A stretch of DNA of 64,000 nucleotides from Coriaria nepalensis (taxonomy: Eukaryota > Streptophyta > Magnoliopsida > Cucurbitales > Coriariaceae), in assembly GCA_027186245.1 (NCBI GenBank), contig CP114490.1, forward strand, positions 3,425,001-3,489,000, written 5' to 3'. Each line of letters opens with the position of its first letter. The stretch's first letter is position 1. Below are positions 9,927 through 21,980 of this stretch, piece after piece. The notes under the pieces are model-generated. The model was given only the letters and a program-made list of their open reading frames with translations, was not told the origin of the DNA and did not search any database. Made by a program: the position numbers and the translations under genes.

Positions 9927-12392
9927 CTGTTTATCCAAGTGCCCTTCTTGCACAATGGAGGACGAGTATAAACACTCGAGCTTTGGTAGATAGGCAAGCT
10001 CTAACTCACTTAAGTGCGGGAGCACCGCTTTTATCGGTGTATCTTCTTCACTATGAAATATGACTTCCAAATTGTTGCATTTCTTTACTTTGAGAGTTTG
10101 GATGTTGGAAAGACTTTGCGCTACAGTACATGTGAAGATGTGTCTTAGTTGATCACATTCATCTACTTCCAAATAAGTTAAGTTGTTGAGAGTCACAAAG
10201 TTTCCATGAAAGATCTCTTTTAAGTTGATGAGACGACATAGCACCAATTTATGTAATGAAGGAAATGACGATTTAACATCCCAATACTTTGTGCTGGAGA
10301 TATATTCCACCCCACCACACGCATAAATTTCAAGATTCTTCAAAACTCCACCTCCGTGTGAATTAGCTGAAAGCAAAATCTTGCCTATGCTTGAGACGGA
10401 GTCGTAATATAACACCTCGACTTTCTTCATCAGTTCGTTGACTCCAATGTTAGAGAGAGTAGATACATCGCATTCGGAAAGAACTAAAATTGAATGATGA
10501 AGAAAATGTTTACGAAATTTACAACCAGCATTTATGCGGAATCTGGACAAATTTTTGAACGGCAGCTGGGAATGCAATATTGAGACATTTGGTATGTGAA
10601 TGTGCAAGATTTTCAAGTGAGACAAGGATATTAGCTCTTCAAGGCTTGCATTATTTTCACTACCCCATCCAGAAAAGTCTTCTATTAAAAGTGTTTCTAA
10701 ATTAGAAAGACTTTGAAGAGCACCAATTTCAACTACTTCCAAGATATAGCTTCTCAAAGTTAAGACCTGTAGATTTGTTAATTGACCAACTTCTCTTGGT
10801 AAAGCCCGAAGATTAGAATTATGAATTCCAAGTACAGTTAATTTCTTCAATCTTCCTAATTTGGATATATCCCCCAATGTGCAGCTGTCAAAATATAACA
10901 TCTGGAGATTTTCTAGACGTTCGAGAGATTGTGGCAGCTCCTCAAATTTCATCCAACTTATTTCTAAAACAGTAAGCTTATTCATCCCCCCAAAGAAATT
11001 TTCATGGACACGTGCTCTTCTCTGTAAGTGTACGATTAATACTTCAAGTAGGGGACACTCTAATTCATCCGGAAGTTCCTCAATGTCACTCGGCCAAAAC
11101 GAAATAGCTGTCCGTTCTGACAATCTGTTATCTCTTAGTCTCGTAAGGAACACCTGCCCACCTTTAGATGCGATTTCTAAGGCCACGTCTCTAACAACAT
11201 CGTGCATTTTGACTTCCTCAGTATCTTCTCCCTCCAATAATAAGCAAGAATACTTCAAGCTAGAAGTCAGCTTTTCGATTCTTGTCAATGCCTGTTCCAC
11301 ATCATCTACTTTTTCAATGAAATTCAAACCCAACCCATATAACCATAACATATTTATAGGGATGTCATAATCTTCAGGGAATAAAGAACAAAGTAAGAAC
11401 AACCGTCGTGCCTCTACTGATAAATTATTGACACTTAACTCTATAGAATCAAAAACAATTTTATGCAGAACAGAGTTCTTTAGTCGATTAGCAGTGTCCT
11501 TCCAATGTGATATGTCTCGACCCCGCAATCCTGCTGCAACAATTTTAATAGCAAGAGGCAAACATCCACATTCTGTAATTATCTGCTCCGCCAAAAGGAC
11601 CTTTTCTGGAATGCCATCGTAATCCCCTGCCATACTCCGAAATAGATTCGAAGCTTCAACATCACGTAGCAGTCCAACTTGAAAGTTCTTCAGACTTCCC
11701 ATCTCTTCACAAACTTGTACATCTCGGGATGTTAGAATTATTACTGTGCAACTTCTATGTTCAGTCCTAAAAGGAACTCCTATATCACAGAGGTCAATGC
11801 TCTCCCAAATATCATCCAATATGACAAGAACTTTCTTCTTAGATTGAAAGAATTGGAACAATTTATCTGCTCTTCCCTCAACAGTCTCCTGCTCAAGTTT
11901 CAAACCGAGCCTGTCTGCTATCTGGCCCTGAACATACCTCCGGTCTAGAGTCTGAGATATTGTTGCCATCACCACCACATCAAAGAGCTTATCCTTCTTT
12001 GTTTGTTCTGCGACTTGAGTGACAAGAGTCGTCTTGCCGATCCCTGGCATTCCGTATATTCCAATCATGTCGAATTGATTGCCCTTGAGAGCGTCAATAA
12101 TTTCATCAAAAATCTCCACCCGAGATTCAAAAGCAGGAACATCTGTGCCGGATCAGGGCCTGATCGGCAGTGGTTGCCCAGATATACTTGTCTTATCTGT
12201 CAGAGATTCTGGGATACAGAGGGTACCACCATGAACATTGATTTGTCCAACATTGAAGGTGCTCGCTCCAGTTGAGACTGTACCACCAGAGCTAGCAGAA
12301 ACCCCAATCACCGTATGACTCACCCTTGTTTCTGCCGTAGTTGGCATGGAAGCTTCACCCTTCTCGTTAGCATCAGTTTCTTTTATTTCCAT
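9927..12392 (-). pseudogene. NLR copy 1, exon 1: NB-ARC-LRR with premature stop
   Basis: The exon has the same layout as the intact copy at 22657-25122, but codon 80 (counted from the ATG at 12390-12392) is TGA (12153-12155) instead of AGA. The stop lies about 35 codons before the P-loop. Only an N-terminal peptide of 79 residues would be made. An internal start is possible only at the Met just before the P-loop (in FDMIGIYG) or later. The NB-ARC and LRR frame downstream is otherwise intact, so the lesion is young. Codon 56 is Gly, as in copy 4, whereas copies 2, 3 and 5 have Ala. The exon ends at donor CAG/GTATTT. Confidence 0.9.
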
Positions 12393-14075
12393 CTCCAGGT
12401 GATTAAGTACTTGATCTCTCAAACTCAGTTAATGTTTCTGTTGTAGAAAATTAAACAACCCTCCACTCCACCAGATACTCTCTCAGATTTTTGTGTAGAA
12501 CAGAGATCAATCTTGTTTTCTAAATATAATGAGAACAAAAGTGAGATGAAGCAGAAGGTCAAAGGTGTGTGCTTGTTTTATGATCAAAACGATTCTAGAA
12601 AAAGAAAAAGAAAAGCCATTTGCAATTGTATATTTCAGAAATCAATAAACAAAAATAAATTGTGACAAATACAAATTATTTTATATGATGAAGGGGTGCA
12701 TGTGATTAGTAGTTGGAACTTAGACAATACTTTAGTTTAGAATTACTCTTCCTCTAAGGTTGTTTCTGACATCATATGTCCTTTACATGCCTTTTATCTT
12801 AATTTTTTGCTCCAACATTGTATCTTAGCATATTTAACTTCAATATTTTATATTAATTTCCACGAACACACCCCTTAACCCAGATTATGCTTAATTTCAA
12901 AAGGTAATCCAACAAGGTTGTAACAAGTTAATATTAGAAAGTAACTACTGGTCATGAATGACCATTATTTGATGTATTATTACAGCATGTGATTAATGAT
13001 TATGAGCATATATATGTTGGTGGTAACATTAGAGGACATAACAAATCTGTCCCCTTCGAGCTGCTAATTCAATTCCTTTTGATCAATAGCAAACTTAGAA
13101 GCCTCAAGTTCCTCATCAATGAAAATATCCCAAGGGTTATGCCCCCATCTTATGCAATATTTCTCTATGTTCTCTTTAATCATACCTCTCGAAGTTTGAG
13201 GGAAATCTGTCACAAAGATTGTACGTCTCCGATATGGGTGAAGAGTTCTGAAGGATTCCGTCGGTGAATCCGACAGATTGTGATATACATTTGATTTGAT
13301 CGTGTTAGATGGAGTAAAATAATTCAGAAAGGAAATAATGTCTCATTTCAAATATTTTACTTTCATATGCGGAATATACTCTCAAAGTTACTCTCAAAGT
13401 TACTTAGCATGCATAGTACTAATGAAATGAATTACTCTCAGAGGTATATAATATGCTTATAATACCAATATTTATGCTTAAGTATATGTTGAAATGATGT
13501 TGTTCTTGCCTTTACAAGTTCATGATACAAGTGTCTTTGATGTTTATACTTTGTTTGCACTACAACATGGTAATTTATATACGGTTATCATTTATTGAGC
13601 TTTATAGCTCATTCCAAGTTTTCATATTGTAGATAAACAGAAAGTTTAGGCAATCGCTTTCGAGCAGTAATCGAAAAGTTGGAACCAATGAGTTGTACAT
13701 ATGGGGCCGACTTATGAATACGTTAATAGTTTTTAAATAAGATATTTGGGATCCTAGAGAGTTATATAAATTTCAAGAACGTTTGTACTTTGAGAATTTA
13801 TTTCAATACAAATTTTGATTATTAGGAATAATTAATTATATATGAAATTATCGTACCTTGTTTGTAATTTTAATTTATAGTTTTTTTTTATATTAAATTT
13901 ATCGACTTATCGAATTACTTCTTTATCTGAATCCACTTGAATTATGAGTGTACTTTATAAAATCAAGTTATATTTTTTCTAATATTTAATTTTATTTAAT
14001 TTTAGTCCTAAGATAATTTTAAAAAAAGAAATACGAGAATACACATTAATCATCTTTTAAAAAATTTAAAAAAAA
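12393..14075 (-). promoter_or_regulatory. Spacer between gene copies 2 and 1: 3' flank of copy 2 and upstream region of copy 1
   Basis: On the minus strand the ATG of copy 1 (12390-12392) is preceded by a leader with no upstream ATG and a TATA-like TATATTTA at 12521-12528, 129 bp upstream. An in-frame TAA lies shortly before the ATG. The spacer includes the 238-bp segment (12780-13017) and the unrecognised open frame (13064-13342). The AT-rich right end follows the stop of copy 2. The TATA assignment rests only on sequence and position. Confidence 0.4.
13064..13342 (-). CDS. Unrecognised minus-strand open frame, unit 2
   Basis: This is the same 92-codon frame as at 335-613, with TAG at 13064-13066 and its only ATG at 13181-13183. 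It lies about 670 bp upstream of the ATG of NLR copy 1. It could be a separate small gene, a lost 5' exon of the NLR, or a remnant. No family is recognised. Its conservation between units says little, because everything in the array is nearly identical. Confidence 0.3.
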   Translation of the reverse strand, partial: DIISFLNYFTPSNTIKSNVYHNLSDSPTESFRTLHPYRRRTIFVTDFPQTSRGMIKENIEKYCIRWGHNPWDIFIDEELEASKFAIDQKELN

Positions 14076-14577
14076 TTAAAAATGTCTCATTTTTTTCTTT
14101 TGCCTGCCACAAAATTGCTGAACAGAGCCAGAGGGTAGTGGAGATAGAGCTGCTTGAGATGGATTTGTCAGTTCACACTGGTTTGAAGCTCCATAAGAAA
14201 CTGACCGGGCTACAAAATTGCTCAGTCGGTCCTGGTGAATATGCTTGGGATGGTCGAATTTGCAGATTGACCCAAATTCGCAGGCTCCATATAGCGAATA
14301 TGAGATGCATGCGAGTTCCCCCTGTTGATCAAAATTTACTGGCTATTATTAGGTTGATTAAAGTCTCAAAAATTTGTTTAGAAAAATCAAGAGCATAACT
14401 GACCGGGCGTAAAGGATAAGGGTCAAGGGGACTCAAGATGCAATCTGGAGGAGAAAGTGCTCTGTCTCTTGGATGATGGAAACCACAATCACCACCAAAT
14501 TCGCTCTGGTTTGAAGTTCCATAAATCCGACTGTTGCCTCCTGCTTGTTCTGAGGATGGCATCCATCCTGGCTGGCC
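14076..14577 (-). CDS. NLR copy 2, exons 6-7: integrated ZFN1-like CCCH zinc-finger segment
   Basis: Exon 6 (14404-14577, 58 codons) follows acceptor TTTCAG in phase 0 and continues the LRR frame. It contains a degenerate finger: the final C-x3-H of the motif is present (DCGFHHPRDR), but the two upstream Cys positions are Ser, including codon 14503-14505. It also contains PPDCILSPLDPYPLRP, which matches the linker between fingers in plant ZFN1-type CCCH proteins. An 82-bp intron splits the linker after LRP. Exon 7 (14076-14321, 81 codons plus TAA) resumes with GELAC and carries a perfect C-x8-C-x5-C-x3-H finger at 14250-14309 (CEFGSICKFDHP). CCCH fingers of this family bind RNA or DNA. The tail ends with a basic run (RQKKKMRH). 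The exact 3' end is uncertain because a second donor-like GCCCGGTCAGTT occurs inside exon 7. The fusion is inferred from frame and splice sites; a separate CCCH pseudogene downstream of the NLR is the alternative. Confidence 0.75.
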
Positions 14578-14756
14578 CTGAAATAACCATCATTTTTTTA
14601 AAGCACAAAACAAAGAATAGGAATGTGTTGTAAAAAAAGAAGGGACAAAACAAATAATAGGATTGTGTTGTAAAAACAGAAGGGCAATAATTGTGTTCTA
14701 AACACCGTATACGATTTGAACAGATAAAACTAAACCAGTACAGATCAGATACATAC

Positions 14757-16886
14757 CTTATTGCCCTCCCACCGAACAGACTCGAGCCATGGGGTATTTT
14801 GAGATCCAACGAACATTAATGGGTTTATCTTTGGACATTTGAAAATATCCATAGTAAACAACTTAGGGAATTTGAGCGTATAGAAACCTTGGAGATTACG
14901 TAGATCACGTAGTTCCAGGGATTTCATGGAAGGAAAGACAATATGATCATCTCCTAAATTATTAGATAGTTCATTTGAAACTATTTCTTCCATCATCTCA
15001 CACCTTAAAATAGTTAGAGATTGGAGTTGTCTGAAATGTTTAACTGCACTACGAGAGAAGACATATCTCAAACTACCACAATCGGTCACTGTCAACGACC
15101 AGAGGTTTGGAAGACCAAAGTTTTCATGAGTATTGTCCTTCATCATATTGTTGTTCCACCATAAATGCTTCAAACTATGTAGATTGCTCAATTCCAACTC
15201 TTCTAAATATGAGAATAACAAAAGTGGGGCCACTTCAATTGCACGTACTTGCTCTAAATTGCCGAGGCCATCAATCTTCAAATACTTCAAGGCGCCAAAT
15301 TCAACCTGTGAATAGAGAAGAAATCAATCATGCTTGTACACAGAATATAATTTGACATAATTCCATGTCTATTAGTTATTTATGTGTTACTTTTTTCTAT
15401 TTAAACACTCCTAAGAAAAATAGAAAATAATGCATAACATAATATACTTTATCAAACAGGGGTTGTATGGTATATTGGTTTAGAGATTCTTGGGTTGGGG
15501 AAGCAAATATGATCATCTTAGGACACCTCACCATTGACAAACTCTTCAGAGATGGAAACCTAAGGGCATTTGTTCTTGTACAGAACTTTGTTAGGTTCCT
15601 TAGATTATAAAGATTGAGAGTTTGTAACCGAAAGAAGACAATAGGTTCTTCAAAGTTGTTTTTTCCGTTACTACTTTCTTTATCGTTATCTCCAGCAAAT
15701 ACTGCTTCCAAATTGTCACAATCTTTCACATCTAATTCTACAAGCTGGACATGGTCCGATAATGGTAGCAAACTTTTCAGACTATGGCATCCATTAATTC
15801 TCAATATCTTCAAATTTTGATACATTCCTGTCTCTTCTTCTTCACTATGAAATATTACTTTCAAGTTGTCGAGGCCATCAATCGTCAAATACTCCAAGGC
15901 GCCAAATTCAACCTGTGAATAGAAAAATCAATCATGCTTCTATACATGATATATTTTGACATAATTCCAGGTCTATTACTTATTTATTTATTTATTTGTG
16001 TGTTTCTTTTTTCCTATTTAAACACTCTTAAGAAAAACAGAAAATAATGCAATACATAATATACCTTATGGTATCTTGGTATGGTATGGTTTAGAGCTTC
16101 TTGGGTTGGGGAAGTAAACATGATCATATTAGGACACCTCACCATTGACAAAATCTTCAGTGATGGAAACCTAAGGGCATTTGTTCTTGTACAGAAATTT
16201 GTTAGGTTCCTTAGATTATAAAGATTGAGAGTTTGTAACCGAAAGAAGACAATAGGTCCTTCAAAGTTGTTTTTTCCATTACTACTTTCTTTATCGTCAC
16301 TTCCAACTACTACTGCTTCCAAATTGTCACAATCTTTCACATGTAATCCTACAAGCTGGACATGGTCCGATAATGGTAGCAAACTTTTCAGACTATGGCA
16401 CCCATTAATTCTCAATATCGTCAAATTTTGAAACATTCCTATATCTTCTTCACTATGAAATATTACTTTCAAGTTTCTGAGGCCATCAATCGTCAAATAC
16501 TCCAAGGCGCCAAATTCAACCTGTGAACAGAGAAATCAATCATGCTTCTATACATGATATATTTTAACATAATTCCATGTCTATTACTTATTTATTTATG
16601 TGTTTCTTTTTTCTATTTAAACACTCTTTTAGAAAAATAGAAAATAATGCAAAACATAATATACCTTATCAAACAGGGGCTGTATGGTATCTTGGCTTAG
16701 AGCCTCTTGGGTTGGGGAAGCAAACATGATCATCTTAGGACACTTCTTCATTGACAAAAAGTTCAGTGATGGAAATCTAAGCGCATTTTTTCTCGTACAA
16801 AAATTGGTTAGGTTCCTTAGACCACTGAAAAATTCTGAATGACTATTCTCTTTGAATTTATTCACCTCTAAGGATGAATGTCGAAC
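14757..16886 (-). CDS. NLR copy 2, exons 2-5: C-terminal leucine-rich repeats
   Basis: The exons are 16665-16886, 16065-16520, 15448-15912 and 14757-15305. Each begins at CAG/GTT. All except exon 2, whose 5' end differs, start with the residues VEFGAL. Splicing is phase 0 throughout and joins exon 1 (ending HLDKQ) to exon 2 (starting VRHSS). The content is short irregular LRRs with the NGCHSL/KDCDNL-type Cys-containing repeats typical of RPS2/RGC2-like proteins; in such NLRs this region acts in recognition and autoinhibition. Private changes against all other copies are Pro to Arg in exon 5 (SRSAV, 15051-15053) and Asp to Tyr near the end of exon 4 (15472-15474). Confidence 0.85.
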
Positions 16887-17323
16887 CTGAAAAATCAAAT
16901 ATGTAACGTACTGAGTTAGTAATAGATCAAACTAACATTTACTTTTAAAACATATTTGTTCTGATAGAATGTCCATTGAATGAAATAAGTAAAAAACAAT
17001 GAACGTGTTTGAAGGTGTGATACTTCACTCATTGGAAGATCTTACTAGAATTTAATTTCAATCCCAGCTCATCTACTGTCATACATTGTGATAGCAAATC
17101 TGCTATTGCAATCTCTGAAAATCCAGTTTACTTTGGAAGGATAAAACATATCATAGTGAAATTCCATGCCATAAGAGAAAGGGTGAAGAATGAGGAAGTG
17201 AGATTAGTTCATTGCAAATCAGAAGAGCAAATTGCAGATGAGTTTACTAAGCTCCTAGCTACTGCAAAGTTTGAAGAATTCAAGTTTAAGATTGGTGTGA
17301 TGAGTAATTGTATCAAGGGGGAG

Positions 17324-17974
17324 TGTTTGAAAGTGTGATACTTCACTCATCAATGGAGGTGGAAAAAGTTGACTTTTTGTGATCATGTTTTTTGGCATTG
17401 ACTCTTATTCCGGTAGCTTCCCTATGTCAATTGAAACTTGTAGGAACAAGTTTCACTCAGATCGGATCAAAGGAACTCAAGTTAGATCCCAATCTGGCTT
17501 CTCTGCTTTTGGTTGTTGCAGTGGGAGGTAAACTGAAGTTGAGCAGCTCCAACGGCTATTTTTTGTATTCAAGCAAGTTTGATATGTTGATTGAAGTGTG
17601 TTGAAGCTGCTGGTGAAGTTTGGAAAGCTTTGAAATCGAATTTCACCTTTTTTGGTCATGGCTAGTGTAGTTGATTGCATTTTCCAGTTTTTCTAGTTTT
17701 GTTGTACCTTTTCTATTTTTGATTGAAAGAAATATAGGTAAGCTGATTGTAAGTGTTGCTTCTGCTTAGAATGTGGCCATTTAATGGTTAACTATTCATG
17801 TACATTGTTTTATCTTTGTGTAAGTATTTAGACTCTTATTTTTAATGAAAAAGTAGATTGAATGTTTTTTCCAAAAACTGAAGTTCATTGCTATTTTTTT
17901 TTTCTGGGTTTTGGTCTAAAATCCGTTCTTGAGGAAGTAGAGAGCAAGTCTTGAATCTTGTCTTTCATTTTCCA
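17324..17974 (+). repeat. Middle LTR of the copia element, unit 2
   Basis: The LTR is 651 bp, with one T more than in the other units in the poly-T tract near 17897. The primer binding site TGGTATCAGAGC follows at 17978-17989. Confidence 0.88.
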
Positions 17975-18065
17975 ATATGGTATCAGAGCTTTGCTAAAGA
18001 TCAATTCATCTAGCCTTAACCTTCTCACTTTTTAGTTCCTAAATGGAAAAAACCAGAAAAACACC

Positions 18066-21000
18066 ATGACCCCCAATCAAGGTGTTAACATACTTTCACC
18101 ACCAGTTTTCAGTGGTGAAGGCTATCAGTTTTGGTCAGTCAAGATGACTACCTATCTCCGTGCTCATGGACTCTGGGAAACAGTGGAAGATGGCTATGCA
18201 CCACCATCTGAAGAGGTGGACTTCACACTTGAACAGATCAGACAACAAAAGATAGAAAAACATAACAACTTCAGAGCTTTGGCTATTATTCAATCTGGAA
18301 TTGATGACAAGCTATTCTCTTGGATCATTAGCTTGTTTGTAGCTAAAGATGCATGGGAAGTCTTGAAGAAGGAGTTTCAAGGATCTGAAAGAGTAAGGAA
18401 CATCAAGCTCTTGAACCTCAAAAGAGACTTTGAGAGGTTGAAAATGAAGGAGACATAATCCATCAAAGACTATGCAGGGAGAATGATGGAAGTCTCAAAC
18501 TAGATGAAGACATTTGGAGAGAATGTCACAAAAAAGATGTTGGTTGATAAGATGTTGGTCAGTGTTATGTCCAAATTCAACTCCAATATTGATGCCATAG
18601 AGGAAAGTAAAGACCTCAGCTCTCTAACCATGTTAGAACTCACAAGCTCGTTAGAAGCAAATGAGTCTAGGCATGCAAAGAAGAAGGATGAAGAAGTTGA
18701 AGCTTTCATGTTGAGCACAAGCACAAGCCTTGGAAGAAGTCACAAGCTTGCTTTTCTTCTAGTTCAAGCAGCTCTGAAAGGAAGAAGAGCTTTCCTCCAT
18801 GCTCAATATGCAAGAGGAAAGGACATTCTGAAAAATTCTGTAGATGGAAGGACAAACCTCAGTGCTATTACTGCAAGATGTTTGGCCATATTGAGAAAAA
18901 TTGCTTCAAGAAGAATAGGGAGAAAGGAGCACGAAAACCTCAATAAGCACCAACATCTGAAGTTCAGAATAAAGAAACTCTCTTCATGGCTGCAGATTCT
19001 GACCATGATGAATCCAGAAAAGGGTGGCTCATAGACAGTGGATGCACCAACCATATGGCTCATGATGAGAGCATATTCAGAGATCTAGATACAAGCTTCA
19101 CGACTGGAATCATAGTTGGAAATGGGGAGAAAGTCAGAGCTAAAGGAAGAGGCACAGTCTTGGTAAAACTAAGAAAGGTACCAAGCTTATCACCAATGTT
19201 CTTTTGGTTCCAGATCTGAAACATAATCTGCTAAGTGTTGGCCAGTTGATGAGAAGTGGATATGTCTTGCTGTCTCAGGATAAACATTGCACCATTTTAG
19301 ATCGAAATAGAAAACAAGTGGCTAAAGTCCAAGTCAATCACAATAGCTTTTCTATGCAATGGGATCATCATGCTCTCAGATGTAAGGAAGATGAATCTTG
19401 GTCATGGCATAAGAGGTTTGGACACTTTGATCTCAAGGCCATTCAGAATCTGAACTCTAAAGGAATGGTTGATGACTTGCCCTCAGTCCAACCTCAAGAT
19501 GAAGTGTGTGAAAGCTGTCAATTTGGCAAGTTGAGTAGGAAGCCATTTCCTAAAAATCAAGCACACAGAGCTTTGGAGAAGCTAGAGCTGGTTCACTCGG
19601 ATGTATATGGATCAATGAGAGAAGTCTCATTGAATGGAAGTAAATATTTTATCATCTTCATAGATGACATAACCAGATTTTGCTGGATTTACTTCCTGAA
19701 GGAAAAATCAGAAGTGTTTAGCACCTTTATAAAATTCAAGAAGCATGTGGATACACAAAGCAGGATGAAGCTGAAGACTTTGAGGTCTAATAATGGTGGA
19801 GAGTACACCTCAAATGATTTTAAGCAATTTTGTGAGAATGAAGGGATCATCCACCAGCTGACAGTGCCGTATTCTCCATAGCAAAATGGGGTCTTAGAAA
19901 GGAAAAACAGAACCATTATGGAGATGGTAAGAAGCATGATGGTTGAGAAGAGGATGCCAAGGAAGTTTTGGGCAGAAGCAGCCAACACTGCTATGTACTT
20001 GCTCAACAAGCTACCTACCAAGTCAGTGGAAGGCAAAACTCCTCATGAGGCTTGGCACAATGTGAAACCTTTAGTGTCTCACCTCAGAATATTTGGAGCT
20101 GTGTGTTTTTCTCACATTCCAGATGGTAAGAGAGACAAACTCTCTATGAAAAGTGAAAAGGGAATACTGATCTGGTATAGCACATAATCAAAAGGTTATA
20201 GAATTTTCTATCTTGAAGTTGAGAAAATCTCATTCAGCAGAGATGTCAAGTTTGATGAAGAAGTAATCTTCAAATAGGAAGGTGAAGATGCAAGTGAGGG
20301 GCTGTATGACCTTCTTGAAGAAAGTGAAGATCAAACTCCTACTGAGGATCCTGATGATGATGATGTTGAGGCAATAAATCCAAGATACAGAACTCTTGAT
20401 GATGTTTACCAAAGGTGTAATTTAGCTCAAGTTGAGCCCAGTTGCTATGAAGAAGCTAGAAGAGATGAAGGATGGATAAAGGCTATGAAAGAAGAATTAA
20501 GGATGATCACTAAAAATCAGACTTGGAGTCTGGTTGAGAAGCCTGAGAAGAAAAAAATAATCAAGCTAAAGTGGATATTCAAACTGAAGCTCAATGCTGA
20601 CAACTCAGTAAATAGATTCAAAGCTCGATTAGTAGTGAAGGGTTTCTCTCAACAATATGGAGTGGATTATGCTGAGACATTTGAACCAGTGGCCAGACTT
20701 GATATAATCAGGTTGATCATTGCATTTGCTGCTAGGAAGTCTTGGTCAATTCATCAGCTTGATGTGAAGTCAGCATTCTTAAATAGAATACTGGAAGAAG
20801 AAGTCTATGTCGAGCAGCTTGAAGGGTTTAAAGAGAGAGGAGAAGAAGGGAAGGTATACAAGCTGAAAAAGGCTATATATGGGCTAAAACAAGCTCCTAG
20901 CTTGATATAGCAGGATAGATTCTTATTTATCTAATGCTGGTTTTAGTAGAAGTGAAAGTGTTCCTACTCTCTACATCATACAATCAGGTTCATCCTTACT

Positions 21001-21980
21001 CATAATCTCTCTATATGTAGATGATTTGCTCATAACTGGAAATGAGATCAGTTTGATAATAGAATTCAAAAAGGAAATGGAAGCTGAATTTGAGATGACA
21101 GACTTGGGATTGGTGAGTTTCTTTTTAGGAATGGAAGTGTTCCAATCTAAGAAGGGGGTGTTTGTGTCTCAAGAGAAGTATGCTAAGAATCTGATGAAGA
21201 AGTTCAACATGGAATCTAGCAAATTAGTATCCACTCCAATGGCTGCAAATGAGAAATTAAGGAGTGATGGTTCATCAAGGGTGGATGAAACCTTATTCAG
21301 AAGTCTAATTGGAGGCTTTATGTACCTCACATCAACAAGACCGGACATCATGTATTCTGTCTGTATTCTGTCTCGGTTCATGAATGATTCCTTCTCAATT
21401 GCATATGGGGGCTGCTAAAAGGATACTCAGGTACCTTAATGAATCTCTTTCTCATGGAATTAAGTATGAAGGGGGAGAATTGAAACTAGAAGGATATGTG
21501 GACAGTTATTGGGCATGCTCTCTTGATGATGCTAAGAGCACAAGTGGTTTTTGCTTCTCACTTGGCTCGGGGATATTTTGTTGGAGTTCAAAGAAGCAAA
21601 ATGTTGTGGCTCAATCAACAGCTGAGGCTGAATATGTGGCTGCTGCTCATGCCACCAATCAAGCCATATGGATTCAGAAGATCTTACTAGAATTGAATTT
21701 CAATCCCAGCTCATCTACTGTCATACATTGTGATAGCAAATCTGCTATTGCAATCTCTAAAAATCCAGTTTACTTTGGAAGGACAAAACAGATCATAGTG
21801 AAATTTCGTGCCATAAGAGAAATGGTGAAGAATGGGGAAGTGAGATTAGTTCATTGCAAATCAGAAGAGCAAATTGCAGATGGGTTTACTAAGCCCCTAG
21901 CTACTTCAAAGTTTGAAGAATTCAAGTTTAAGATTGGTGTGATGAGTAATTGTATCAAGGGGAAGTGTTTGAAGGTGTGA
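18066..21980 (+). pseudogene. Copia gag-pol pseudogene, unit 2
   Basis: All stops and frame changes of the unit-1 copy are present, including the stop after PYSP (19879-19881) and the Asp-to-Asn change in the integrase. One private missense change, Arg to Lys, occurs in gag near 18404. Confidence 0.93.

Larger units (their letters stand above)
1..12491. repeat. Tandem array unit 1 (12,491 bp, type-A start)
   Basis: This is the first of five complete head-to-tail copies. The opening bases (tgtgtagaacagagatcaat) recur at 12492, 25222, 37951, 50680 and 63171. The unit holds the 3' exons of its NLR gene near the left end, a composite copia element in the middle and NLR exon 1 at the right end. 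It lacks a 238-bp segment that units 2, 3, 4 and 6 retain (junction at 283-288) and has C in gatcCtag near base 112, where they have T. Its NLR copy carries a nonsense codon at 12153-12155. The border is arbitrary because the array is continuous. Confidence 0.97.

Noticed and set aside
10861..11370. Plus-strand open frame of 169 codons inside NLR exon 1
   Set aside because: It is antisense to the conserved NB-ARC-LRR coding frame and has no recognisable domain; it recurs only because the exon recurs.
9738..12119. NLR copy 1 as a 793-residue gene with its own start
   Set aside because: That frame begins at a GTG Val codon directly downstream of the nonsense codon. Eukaryotic genes rarely start at GTG, and the other copies read straight through.
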